From: Clostridium algoriphilum | Lineage (GTDB): Bacteria; Bacillota; Clostridia; Clostridiales; Clostridiaceae | Direction of reading: 5' to 3' | NCBI RefSeq assembly: GCF_020443705.1 | Contig: NZ_JAIZZK010000007.1 | Location: 62,001 to 126,000, forward strand | Length of the DNA: 64,000 nt | In this document: positions 26,644-35,747 of the stretch, in pieces | Numbering within the stretch: position 1 is the first letter of the stretch | How the letters are laid out: each line of letters begins with the position of its first letter | Translations under genes and position numbers: made by a program | The notes under the pieces: generated by a model | The model's database searches: none | What the model was told of the DNA's origin: nothing | Seen by the model: only the letters and a program-made list of their open reading frames with translations

Positions 26644-26875
26644 GTAGTGAGTGTATTCTCCTTCGTGCCTTGCAAAAGAACTCAAAACGGGAGATTCCAT
26701 TAAGTAATTCTAATCTTTTACTCATATTAAATTCTCTATCGCTCACATTCGGCGTCCTGCCTCAGGTTCGCTAGACCACGCGTCCTGCGTGGTCTCACGA
26801 GAATTTTATATTCGCAAAAGAAGAATTACTAAGTGGAATTTCATTGTTTTATCGTTTCTTATTGCAAGTCACTAC
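26644..26875. repeat. 232-bp fold-back (MITE-like) element with GC-rich core
   Basis: Almost the whole 390-bp gap between truA and the DUF362 gene is one large imperfect palindrome. Complementary blocks in order are: 26644-26650 with 26869-26875 (perfect), 26669-26675 with 26862-26868 (perfect), 26694-26711 with 26822-26839 (16 of 18), 26729-26736 with 26799-26806 (perfect), and the core hairpin 26773-26781 with 26787-26795 (perfect 9 bp, AGACCACGC). The core (26737-26798) is much richer in G and C than the surrounding DNA. There is no open reading frame in it. This is the form of a non-autonomous mobile or regulatory repeat; its transcript would fold into a long rod. Confidence 0.7.
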
Positions 26876-26965
26876 GGTGAAATTATCTTATTTATTATTC
26901 TAAGTACTACATAAAGAGATGTAGCTTTTACTTTCACAATTATACCTTGTATTTATGGGTAAACA

Positions 26966-27013
26966 AAAAGAGATAATATCAGGGGGGTCAACTCCTTGGT
27001 ATTATCTCTTTTT
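26966..27013. terminator. Bidirectional terminator between truA side and DUF362 gene
   Basis: A 13-bp stem (26966-26978 with 27000-27012) with an inner AGG/CCT helix, T residues on the plus strand and A residues before it that serve as a T-run for the minus strand. It lies 14 bases from the stop codon of the minus-strand gene. Confidence 0.87.
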
Positions 27014-27026
27014 AATAGCATCTTTT

Positions 27027-28139
27027 TTATTTAACTGTTACTATTTCATATTCATTGGTACCAAATCCTATTTCTTTTGCATGGTCAAGTCCAACTTTCC
27101 AATTTGTATCAGGATGTATGTTTGAGAATTTATCCTCACCTTCGTGATAATGGTTATCAGAAAGCTCACAGCCATATATTGCTGTTGCTTTATTAACCAT
27201 ATCAACACATGCTTGATCTAATGCTATTGGATCAAAGGATGCTGCTATACCTATATCTGGAATAATTGCTATATCATTTTCTGGAGAACAATCACAATTA
27301 GGAGAAACGTTCATAATGAAACTAATATGAAAATTTGGTTTGTCTTTAATAACTGCATAGGTGTATTCTGCAATTTTCTCATTAGCACTATCAGCAGACT
27401 CGTTCCACTTTACTGTTGCAGAGCCGAAGCGACAGACTGCAACGCATTGACCACAGCCTACACATTTATCATAATCTATAGTTGCTTTTTTATCTTCATT
27501 AAATGTAATTGCTTCATGTAGGCAATTTTTAATACATTGACCACAGCTTACACATTTACGATGTTTCATAAAAGGCTTAGAAGCAGAATGCATTTCAAGC
27601 TTTCCACCAACGGATCCGCAGCCCATTCCTAAATTCTTTAATGTTCCACCAAAACCGGTCATTTCATGACCCTTAAAATGAGTCATAGAAATAACTATAT
27701 CTGAATCTGCAATGGCTGAACCTATTTTAGCAGTTTTACAATGTTTTTGGTTTATTGGAATTTCTCTATAATCTCCACCTTTTAATCCATCAGCTATAAT
27801 TAAGTTACAACCAACTGAAATCGGATTAAAACCATTTTCCATAGCAGCTTCAATATGGTCTACAGCATTAGATCTTCTTCCTGCATATAAAGTATTACAG
27901 TCAGTAAGGAAAGGATTACCACCAAGTTCTTTCACTAGTTTAACTATACTCGCAGCATAGTTTGGCCTTATGTAGGAAAGATTTCCTGGCTCTCCAAAAT
28001 GAATTTTTATAGCTACGAATTTATCTTTAAAATCAATGGTTTTTATACCTGCCTGGGTTACAAGTTTTTGAAGTTTATCTAATAAAGAATATCCCGGTTT
28101 TGTTCTTAAGTTTGTAAAATATACTTTTGATTTTTCCAT
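27027..28139 (-). CDS. DUF362 protein with two [4Fe-4S] ferredoxin motifs
   Basis: A 370-residue cytoplasmic iron-sulfur protein. The N-terminal two thirds are DUF362, recognised by KIHFGEPGNLSYIRP, FLTDCNTLYAGRR, ISMTHFKGHEMTGFGGTLKNLGMGC. It is followed by two CxxCxxCxxxC clusters, CVSCGQCIKNC and CVGCGQCVAVC (about residues 195-240), then a C-terminal domain. Such proteins are common in strict anaerobes and are thought to handle electrons, but the reaction is unknown. Start ATG 28139 follows AGGAGG. A perfect 8-bp dyad overlaps its putative promoter. Confidence 0.9.
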   Translation of the reverse strand: MEKSKVYFTNLRTKPGYSLLDKLQKLVTQAGIKTIDFKDKFVAIKIHFGEPGNLSYIRPNYAASIVKLVKELGGNPFLTDCNTLYAGRRSNAVDHIEAAMENGFNPISVGCNLIIADGLKGGDYREIPINQKHCKTAKIGSAIADSDIVISMTHFKGHEMTGFGGTLKNLGMGCGSVGGKLEMHSASKPFMKHRKCVSCGQCIKNCLHEAITFNEDKKATIDYDKCVGCGQCVAVCRFGSATVKWNESADSANEKIAEYTYAVIKDKPNFHISFIMNVSPNCDCSPENDIAIIPDIGIAASFDPIALDQACVDMVNKATAIYGCELSDNHYHEGEDKFSNIHPDTNWKVGLDHAKEIGFGTNEYEIVTVK

Positions 28140-28172
28140 TTATTTGCCTCCTGTGAATCTTATATTAATTTT

Positions 28173-28200
28173 TATTAGGTTTGATTATCTATACCTAATA
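28173..28200 (-). promoter_or_regulatory. Operator-like dyad in front of the DUF362 gene
   Basis: TATTAGGT at 28173-28180 and ACCTAATA at 28193-28200 form a perfect 8-bp inverted repeat with a 12-base spacer. On the minus strand a TATAAT lies just upstream (28200-28205), so the dyad would cover the transcription start. A LysR-type regulator gene lies 150 bases upstream on the same strand and is a candidate to bind it. Confidence 0.5.
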
Positions 28201-28350
28201 TTATAACATATTACAATTTCTATATTTATTGAATTTTTATTATTGTTTGATTTTTCCAACTTATAATTAAAGTATAAATGGAAATTTTTATATCTACACC
28301 ATCCGTATATGCGGCTATCTAATCTTTAAAAAATAAAAAATACTTAAGTT

Positions 28351-29214
28351 TTAATTGAAGCATTTTATAAACCTATCTGCTAGTGAAGACATATATCTAT
28401 CTTTTATCCATATTGCAGCTAGTGATGTTTCTAATTTTTCATTTTTTATTTCCTTATAAATAAGATTCTGATTACATGAAAGTTCAAAAGCGGATTTTGG
28501 AGCTATTCCAATTCCAAATCCTGCATTAGCTAGCAGAAGTGTTGTTCGTGCATCATCATTTTTGCAGAATACTTCCGGCTTAAAACCACTTTCTATACAG
28601 GTATCCATTATTAATTGTTCAAATCTTCGATAAAAAATTAATGGCTTTCCACTTAGTTGTTCTAATGAGATGTAATTCCCTTCTAAATCCGAAGAATATT
28701 TTTTTGTCATTGCCGCTATCATGGGTTCTTTCTTCATACATTTATAATTACAGTTTAAGGCTTTAAATGGCGTTCTGACAATTCCAACTTCTATGATCCC
28801 TCTATTTAATAGTTCTAGGATCTTAAATGTGTTACCTTCATGCACAGAAAATTTTACACCAGAATATTCTTCATGAAATTTTGACATAGTATTTTTTATG
28901 AGTAATGCACCAGAGGATGAAACCATTCCTATGGATAATGTTCCGTTTAAACCTTTTTTGAAATCGTCTATTTCATTTATTGTAGAATCCGAAAGTTCCA
29001 AAATTTGCTCTGCTCTAGTTCTTAAAATTTCACCAGCATCCGTTAAATGGATATGCCTTGGTCCTCTTTCTACAAGTTTTACTCCAAGTTCTCTCTCTAA
29101 AAGTTTAAGCTGTTGACTTAGGGGTGGTTGAGCAATGTGAAGCCTTCTAGCTGCAGCTGTTATTTGACCTTCCTCTGCTATTGTAAGAAAATACCTGAGC
29201 TGTTTAATGTCCAT
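28351..29214 (-). CDS. LysR family transcriptional regulator
   Basis: A 287-residue LTTR. The N-terminal winged helix-turn-helix reads MDIKQLRYFLTIAEEGQITAAARRLHIAQPPLSQQLK, as in all LysR proteins, followed by the linker helix and a two-lobe periplasmic-binding-type effector domain starting near LSIGMVSS. The frame extends 12 codons further upstream (to 29250), but AGAGGAGG sits just before the ATG at 29214, which gives the standard LysR start. It is divergent from the ABC exporter genes at 29418 and lies upstream of the DUF362 gene, so either could be its target. The effector is unknown. Confidence 0.92.
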   Translation of the reverse strand: MDIKQLRYFLTIAEEGQITAAARRLHIAQPPLSQQLKLLERELGVKLVERGPRHIHLTDAGEILRTRAEQILELSDSTINEIDDFKKGLNGTLSIGMVSSSGALLIKNTMSKFHEEYSGVKFSVHEGNTFKILELLNRGIIEVGIVRTPFKALNCNYKCMKKEPMIAAMTKKYSSDLEGNYISLEQLSGKPLIFYRRFEQLIMDTCIESGFKPEVFCKNDDARTTLLLANAGFGIGIAPKSAFELSCNQNLIYKEIKNEKLETSLAAIWIKDRYMSSLADRFIKCFN

Positions 29215-29417
29215 ACTATTCCTCCTCTTATACATAGGCAGGCACTCCATATATAATTAAAATTACAAAACCAAACATTAATTAAGGCTTTAATATATAT
29301 ATGAATATCGTATGCCACATATATAAAACATATATTATTAATATGGAAATCCCTATGCTATAATCATATTCGCATGGAACAAAACATGCAATACTTTTTA
29401 TAATGGAGTGATGATTT

Positions 29418-31157
29418 TTGTTTAAACTTTTAAAATACTTAAAACCATATAGGAAAGAATGCATTTTAGGACCCACATTTAAGCTTATTGAAGCATTATT
29501 AGAACTATTACTTCCAACACTTATGGCACTTATTATAAATAACGGGGTAAGCTCGCACAATACAAGCTATGTGTTAAAAATGGGTGGGATTATGTGTGCT
29601 ATGGCCATCTTAGGTTTTTGTAGTTCTATGACATGTCAGTATTTTGCTGCACGTACTTCTCAAGGCTTTGGTACAAATTTGCGTAACAATTTATTTGAAC
29701 ATATATCTACGTTTTCCTATGTGGAAATAGATAAGTTCGGTGCCTCGTCTCTAACAAATCGTATTACTAGTGATGTAAATCAGCTTCAACTCGCAGTTGC
29801 TATGCTTATTCGTATGGCATTTCGTGCACCATTTATATGTATTGGTGCAATTATTATGTCAATGTTATTAGATCTTAGATTAGCTCTCGTATTGATAGTA
29901 GCTACTCCTATTTTTGGAATTATTATATACCTTATCATAAGTAGAACCTCTCCACTTTATCGTAAATATCAAAATAAATTAGATAAACTCGGAATAGTAA
30001 TTCGTGAGAATCTTTCTGGAGCACGAGTAATTCGTGCCTTTGCAAAGACAAGGAACGAAGAAATAAGATTCAAAGCTGCAAACGACGATTTAACTTCAAC
30101 TGCAGTTTTAGTTGGCAAAACCTCCGCTTTGTTAAACCCTCTTACAACTCTTGTTATGAATGTAGCAATAATTGCTATTTTATGGGCTAGTAGTTATCAC
30201 ATTAATGCTGGCACGCTTTCTCAAGGCACAATTATTGCATTTGTTAATTATGTTACACAAATATTATTAGCACTTGTTGCACTATCAAATCTTGTTATTA
30301 TATTTACAAAAGCATTTGCATCTGCTAGCCGTGTTAATGAAATACTTGATACCGTAGCATCAATTAAGGACGATGGAATGCAAATAGAAAAATCTTCGCA
30401 TGATGATAATGATGTTTCCATTGAATTCAAAAATGTTTTTTTTGCATATGACAGTGCTAGCGACTGCGAACTAATGGATATTAACATATCTATTAATAAG
30501 GGAGAAACAGTAGGCATTATAGGAACTACAGGTTCCGGTAAATCCACTTTCATAAATTTAATTCCAAGATTTTATGAGGCAACTAAAGGTGAAATAATAA
30601 TAAATGGAGTAAATATTAAAGATTATTCTCTAAAAAAACTTAGGGATAAAATTAGCATGGTACCACAAAAATCTGTTCTGTTTACTGGTAGCATTTGCGA
30701 AAATATTCGCTGGGGAAAGAAAGCTGCCTCGCAAGAGGAAATCATTGACGCCGCAAAAATAGCTCAAGCTGACGAATTTATAAAAGAGCTACCTAATGGC
30801 TACAATACACAAGTAACCCGTGGAGGTCTTAATTTTTCTGGCGGACAAAAGCAAAGACTGACAATTGCTAGAGCAATAATTGCAAAACCTGAAATCTTAA
30901 TACTTGATGATTCCTCTAGTGCACTTGATTTTGCAACGGATGCAGCCCTTAGAACTGAGCTTAAAAATTGCAGTGAGACCATGACTGTACTTACTGTTTC
31001 TCAGCGTGCCAGTTCTATAAAGCATGCAGATAAAATTATTGTATTTGACGATGGGAAAATAGTAGGAGTAGGTATCCATGAGTATCTTATGACAAATTGT
31101 GATATATACAAAGAAATATGTCTTTCACAGCTTTCAGATAAGGAGGTAAATAAATAA
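29418..31157 (+). CDS. ABC exporter half-transporter, subunit with degenerate Walker B
   Basis: A 579-residue fused membrane-ATPase subunit. The N-terminal ~320 residues hold six membrane segments of the type IV exporter fold; the ATPase has Walker A GTTGSGKST, signature FSGGQKQRL and Walker B ILILDDSSSALD, in which the catalytic glutamate is replaced by aspartate. With its partner encoded directly downstream (stop and start codons overlap by one base) it should form a heterodimeric exporter with one weak and one active site, as in BmrCD or TM287/288. The start is TTG 29418 with GGAGTGATG upstream; the ATG at 29411 is out of frame. Substrate unknown, probably drugs, lipids or peptides. Confidence 0.9.
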   Translation: MFKLLKYLKPYRKECILGPTFKLIEALLELLLPTLMALIINNGVSSHNTSYVLKMGGIMCAMAILGFCSSMTCQYFAARTSQGFGTNLRNNLFEHISTFSYVEIDKFGASSLTNRITSDVNQLQLAVAMLIRMAFRAPFICIGAIIMSMLLDLRLALVLIVATPIFGIIIYLIISRTSPLYRKYQNKLDKLGIVIRENLSGARVIRAFAKTRNEEIRFKAANDDLTSTAVLVGKTSALLNPLTTLVMNVAIIAILWASSYHINAGTLSQGTIIAFVNYVTQILLALVALSNLVIIFTKAFASASRVNEILDTVASIKDDGMQIEKSSHDDNDVSIEFKNVFFAYDSASDCELMDINISINKGETVGIIGTTGSGKSTFINLIPRFYEATKGEIIINGVNIKDYSLKKLRDKISMVPQKSVLFTGSICENIRWGKKAASQEEIIDAAKIAQADEFIKELPNGYNTQVTRGGLNFSGGQKQRLTIARAIIAKPEILILDDSSSALDFATDAALRTELKNCSETMTVLTVSQRASSIKHADKIIVFDDGKIVGVGIHEYLMTNCDIYKEICLSQLSDKEVNK

Positions 31158-32893
31158 TGAATAAAACTATATTTAAAAGAATTATAAAATATATGTCACG
31201 AAGTAAAGTATATGTTGTATTTTCTCTTTTAAGCGCAATTATAACAGTAATTTTAAGCCTTATTGCACCACTGCTAATAGGTAAAACTATAGATAAGATG
31301 ATAGGAAAAGGTCTTGTTGATTTTAGTTATGTATTTAAAATTATAATTGCAATAGCTATAGTTTATATAGCTTCAAACATATTTAATTGGCTTTTGATAT
31401 ATTTAACTAACTTAATTGCTTTTTCTAGCGTTAACAATATGAGGCAGGATCTTTTCAAAAAAATAAGCACCCTACCATTAAATTTCTTTGACACTAAGCC
31501 TCATGGTGATACCATAAGCAGGTTCGTTAACGATATAGAAACAATTTCAGACGGAATGATTCAATGCTTGTCCACACTTATTACAGGTATTGTTACCCTA
31601 ATAGGAGCTATAGGCTTTATGTTCTACTTAAATCCTGTTATGACCTTAGTAGTTTTGATTTTGTCTCCAGCTTCTTATTTCATGGCAAGATTTATCACAA
31701 ATCGCTCCCAGAAGATGTTTAAAAAACAGGCTAAAGTTTTGGGTGATTTAAATGCTTATGTTGAAGAAATTATAGATGGTCAAAAAGTTGTAAAAGCGTT
31801 TAATTATGAAGATGACACTATTAATAAATTTAAAGATATCAATAATGATTTATATAGTGCAGGTGTAAAATCTCAATTTTATGGTTCTTTATCAGGCCCA
31901 ACTACAAGGGTTGTAAATAACATAATCTACTCGTTTATTGGTATTATTGGAAGTTTTGCTGTTATTTTTGGTAAACTCACAATAGGTGACATATCAAGTT
32001 TTCTTATATATTCAACCTTATTCTCAAAACCTCTAAACGATATAACCGCAATATTTACACAGATTCAATCAGCTGCAGCTTCTGCTGAGCGTATATTTTA
32101 TGTGCTAGACATGGAATCCGAAATAGCTGACAGGAAAAACGTAATTGATCTTCATAACAATCGAGGTGTGATTTCTTTTGAAAATGTAAATTTTGGATAT
32201 GCATCTAATCGTCCCCTTATTAAAAATTTTAATTTAACTGTGAAGTCGGGTAGTCGAATTGCCATCGTAGGTACAACAGGTGCAGGTAAAACAACTCTTG
32301 TAAATCTATTGATGAGATTTTATGAGATTAACAGTGGAGGTATATTTATTGATGGGACCAATATAAATGAAATAAGCCGCGATAGTCTACGTTGTAATTT
32401 TGGAATGGTTCTTCAAGATACATGGCTTTTCTCAGGAACTATAAAGGAAAATATAGCCTATGGTAAACCCGATGCCACAGAAGATGAAATAATAACTGCT
32501 GCCAAATCTTCTGGGTCTCATAGCTTCATACGCCGTTTACCTAAGGGGTATAACACTATAATTACTGATTTAGGTGAAAATCTTTCACAAGGGCAAAGGC
32601 AACTTCTTACTATAGCAAGGGTAATGCTTGTTGAGCCTCCTATGTTAATTTTAGATGAGGCTACAAGTAATATAGACACAATAACTGAAATTGGAATACA
32701 AAAGGCATTTCTTAAAATGTTAAAAGGAAGAACCAGTTTCATTATAGCCCATAGACTTTCCACAATAAAAGAATCCGATATAATTTTGGTAATGGATAAT
32801 GGTAATATTGTTCAAAGTGGAACCCATGAAAAATTATTAGAAATAGGTGGTCAATATGCGCAGCTTTATAATAGTCAGTTTGCTCCTGTTTGA
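31157..32893 (+). CDS. ABC exporter half-transporter, catalytic subunit
   Basis: A 578-residue partner of the preceding subunit, with six N-terminal membrane segments and an ATPase containing Walker A GTTGAGKTT, signature LSQGQRQLL and an intact Walker B MLILDEATSNID plus the switch histidine IIAHRLSTI. It therefore supplies the catalytic glutamate missing in the first subunit. A NFFDTKPHGD coupling helix and EEIIDGQKVVKAFNYE segment are typical of exporters. Its ATG overlaps the upstream stop codon (TAATGA), implying translational coupling. Confidence 0.92.
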   Translation: MNKTIFKRIIKYMSRSKVYVVFSLLSAIITVILSLIAPLLIGKTIDKMIGKGLVDFSYVFKIIIAIAIVYIASNIFNWLLIYLTNLIAFSSVNNMRQDLFKKISTLPLNFFDTKPHGDTISRFVNDIETISDGMIQCLSTLITGIVTLIGAIGFMFYLNPVMTLVVLILSPASYFMARFITNRSQKMFKKQAKVLGDLNAYVEEIIDGQKVVKAFNYEDDTINKFKDINNDLYSAGVKSQFYGSLSGPTTRVVNNIIYSFIGIIGSFAVIFGKLTIGDISSFLIYSTLFSKPLNDITAIFTQIQSAAASAERIFYVLDMESEIADRKNVIDLHNNRGVISFENVNFGYASNRPLIKNFNLTVKSGSRIAIVGTTGAGKTTLVNLLMRFYEINSGGIFIDGTNINEISRDSLRCNFGMVLQDTWLFSGTIKENIAYGKPDATEDEIITAAKSSGSHSFIRRLPKGYNTIITDLGENLSQGQRQLLTIARVMLVEPPMLILDEATSNIDTITEIGIQKAFLKMLKGRTSFIIAHRLSTIKESDIILVMDNGNIVQSGTHEKLLEIGGQYAQLYNSQFAPV

Positions 32894-32997
32894 TATTCCT
32901 ATGGCAAAAGTGAGTGGTATTCTTTAATGGTTATACAAATAGAGGGTTCAACTATACAATAGCTAATGTTTTTTTAAAAAGTTTATTATATAACTAG

Positions 32998-33037
32998 TCC
33001 GAGAAGTCATCCATATGATATTCTCGGGCTTTTTTTT
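32998..33037 (+). terminator. Terminator after the first ABC exporter operon
   Basis: A stem of CCGAGAA with TTCTCGG extended by TCAT/ATGA (32999-33027), followed by eight T residues. Confidence 0.85.
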
Positions 33038-33173
33038 GTGTGATATTAAATTTACTTGAAGAGTATTATGATTTTAAGTTTTAAAAAGATATCTTTAAAA
33101 GGTTAATGTATTGTTACCATATAAATATTTTCATAAATCAAGGGCATAATAAAAATATTATTAATGTGGGGTG

Positions 33174-34661
33174 ATGAAATTGTTAAGCAAAAAATGTAGT
33201 TTAAATGAAAATATTAATAATATAAAAATGCTTCTTGGAACCCAAAATGAATTAGTAATAAGAAACTTCATTATTGGTGAAAAAAATTACTTAGAAGCTG
33301 CGGTTATTTATATGGATGGATTAGCTAAAAAAGATATGATAGATAGAGATATACTAAACCCAATAATGCTTCATGTTAATGAGGATTTTATTAGCATGGG
33401 AAATATAGAGGAATATATATGTAAAAAATATATTGCTGTTAGCAACACCTATGTTGAAACAGATTCAAATAAAGTTGTGGATAATATTAAAAGAGGAAAA
33501 ACTATATTACTAGTGCAAGACTCTTGTAAATTTATCATAATCGATACTACAGGAGGAGTATATAGAGCAATAACAGAGCCAATAAACGAAATTGCTTTAA
33601 GAGGACCAAGAGAAGGTTTTGTAGAAAACCTAGAAACAAACATCAGTATGTTACGAAGAAGAATAAAAGATAAAAATTTAGCAACTGAGAAATTTGTATT
33701 AGGGAGGAGAAGTCAAACAGATTTAGTAATCATGTACATAGATGATATTGTAGATAAAGAGTTTTTACAAAAAATAAAGGATAAAATAAATACCATAGAC
33801 ATAGATTCTGTTACAGAAAATGGTATTCTTGAACAATGTATGGAAGAACATCCTTACAGTATATTTCCACAGGTAATCGGTACTGAAAGACCTGAGGTTG
33901 TAGAATCCAAATTAATGGAAGGTAAAATTGCATTTTTATTATCAGGCACTCCATATGTTACAACTTATCCTACAACTTTTATAGAGTTTTTTCAAACCCC
34001 AGAGGATTATTTGGGAAGAGTAATTCAAACATTTTTAACACGAATGATAAGAATAATAGCTGCTTTTATAGTAATATCTTTTCCTGCAATTTATATAACC
34101 CTGATTAAATTTAATCAAGAGCTTATACCCATAGATTATATTAAGTCTCTTATACAAGCTAGAAAAGGTATATCATTAAGTCCATTTATGTCTTTATTAG
34201 GGATGCAAATAAACCTAGAACTTATGAGAGAAGGTGCACTGCGGATGCCTACTAAAATAGGCCAGTCTCTTAGTATTGTAGGTGGGATTATTATTGGAGA
34301 TGCCGCACTTGCAGCAAAAGTCGTAAGTTCAAGTACTTTACTTATTGCAGGAATTTCTGTTGTTGCTTCTTTTGCAATATCTTATTATCAGATGTCTATT
34401 TCAATAAGATTGTTAGTATACCCCATGTTATTCTTAGCAAATTGGCTTGGGATACTGGGAATAGTAATAGGGTGGTTTTTTATATTAGCATATCTATGTT
34501 CCATGGAGAATTTTGGTGTGCCCTATTTTTCATTTCCTAAAAGCGATATGAAGGATATATTTATAAGAGCACCTATTTGGAAAATGAATAAAAGACCTGA
34601 GGTTATTCCACATAATGACCCTATAAGGCAAAGTGATTTCAGAGGTGAGAAAAATAAATAG
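33174..34661 (+). CDS. GerA-family spore germination protein, A subunit
   Basis: The A subunit of a GerA-type nutrient receptor of the spore inner membrane. About 495 residues: an N-terminal soluble domain (1-250) with LLVQDSCKFIIIDTTGG and RGPREGFVENLETNISMLRRRI, then the membrane domain with MLSLLGMQINLELMREGALRMPTKIGQ-type sequence and SIVGGIIIGDAA, the strongest family signature. It appears intact. Three starts are possible: GTG 33171, ATG 33174 and TTG 33180; the GGGG at 33168-33171 is best spaced from 33180 but close to 33174, so this is unresolved. The B and C genes follow with overlaps but are both frameshifted, so the receptor may not be functional. Confidence 0.9.
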   Translation: MKLLSKKCSLNENINNIKMLLGTQNELVIRNFIIGEKNYLEAAVIYMDGLAKKDMIDRDILNPIMLHVNEDFISMGNIEEYICKKYIAVSNTYVETDSNKVVDNIKRGKTILLVQDSCKFIIIDTTGGVYRAITEPINEIALRGPREGFVENLETNISMLRRRIKDKNLATEKFVLGRRSQTDLVIMYIDDIVDKEFLQKIKDKINTIDIDSVTENGILEQCMEEHPYSIFPQVIGTERPEVVESKLMEGKIAFLLSGTPYVTTYPTTFIEFFQTPEDYLGRVIQTFLTRMIRIIAAFIVISFPAIYITLIKFNQELIPIDYIKSLIQARKGISLSPFMSLLGMQINLELMREGALRMPTKIGQSLSIVGGIIIGDAALAAKVVSSSTLLIAGISVVASFAISYYQMSISIRLLVYPMLFLANWLGILGIVIGWFFILAYLCSMENFGVPYFSFPKSDMKDIFIRAPIWKMNKRPEVIPHNDPIRQSDFRGEKNK

Positions 34662-35747
34662 AGCTAAAGGTACTTTATTAACCCCAAGCCAATTTACATT
34701 TACATTAAAGGCAATTATGACTGGTATAGCAACTATGTCTCTACCTAATCTCGTTATAAAAGTTTCAAAACAGGATGGCTGGATAAGCATCATATTGGGG
34801 GCAGTGTATCCTATATATTTGGTTATTGTAGCAAATTTTATGAGTAAAAAATTTCCTAAAGATAATATATTGGTATTAAGTAAAAAGTGTTTTGGAAATA
34901 TTTTAGGTAGTATTCTAAATTTTATTTTTATATCCTTTTTTTTATTTATTCTAACAGCAGAATTTTCTGGATATAGCAATGTATTTAGAGTATATGCAGT
35001 AACTTTCTTAAAAAATTATCAAGTTTTATTAACTGTTTTAATTCCAATATCTTTTGTATCTTATAAAGGTATTAAAACTCTCGGAAGGTTGAATGAAATA
35101 GGTTTTTATTTAACTATATGCTTGATTATTTTTCCAGTAGGTATTTTAGCATATGGAAGTCTTTTAAACTTGATGCCTATATTTGGTTCAGGCTTAAGCA
35201 ATATAGTAAAAGGTTCAAGTAAAACAGTTTTTGCTTTTTGTGGTATGGAAATTATATTCCTAATTTATCCTTTTTTACAAGAGCAAAAAAACTATTAAAA
35301 TGTGGTCTTGTAAGTACTGGTATTGTAACATTTATTTATGTTTGGGTTACATTTGGAACTATTTATTACTTAGGTGTTGATAGTTCCCAAAAGTATTTAT
35401 GGCCTGTTATAACCTTAGCGGATAGTATAAAAATTCCGGTTATTAATAGCTTTCGATATATATTTGTAACTATATGGTCTTTGGTTGAATTTAAATGTAT
35501 ATCCACTTTTTACTTTGCAGTTTCTTATGGCTTAAACCAATCCATAAAAAAAACATCTGCTAAAACCTTTACTATATTACTGTATCCCATAATCATAATT
35601 ATATCTCTTCTATATGGAAATCCAACAACTACTAGTTATTATATGGAAAAGCTAATCCCTGTTTATGTAATATTTAACTTAACATATATTTCAATAGTAG
35701 CAATTTTGATTTATTTAAAAAGAGGTGTTAACTATAAAAAAACATAA
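34633..35747 (+). pseudogene. GerB-family germination permease, frameshifted at an A7 tract
   Basis: The B subunit of the same receptor, an amino-acid-permease-like protein of about 10 membrane segments. It is split: the first frame (34633-35298) ends PFLQEQKNY-stop, while the second frame resumes KKLLKCGLVSTGIVTFIYVWV and runs to 35747. One extra A in the tract at 35285-35291 (seven A residues) would join them into a normal protein of about 371 residues. The tract is read as CAA AAA AAC in frame, that is an A AAA AAC heptamer, the classic -1 slippery site, so recoding or transcriptional slippage could make full-length protein; I saw no stable hairpin just downstream. Because the next gene is also frameshifted, decay or sequencing error is the simpler view. 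The start (GTG 34633 or 34645) overlaps the A gene. Confidence 0.85.

Noticed and set aside
26737-26798. tRNA or rRNA fragment, suggested by the GC-rich stretch after truA
   Set aside because: It folds as the core of a long palindrome and has none of the conserved tRNA positions such as TTCGANTC with an acceptor stem.
35238-35747. Separate small membrane protein starting at ATG 35238
   Set aside because: Its first ~18 residues are an out-of-frame copy of the gerB-type gene; the rest is the missing second half of that permease, so it was merged into one frameshifted gene.
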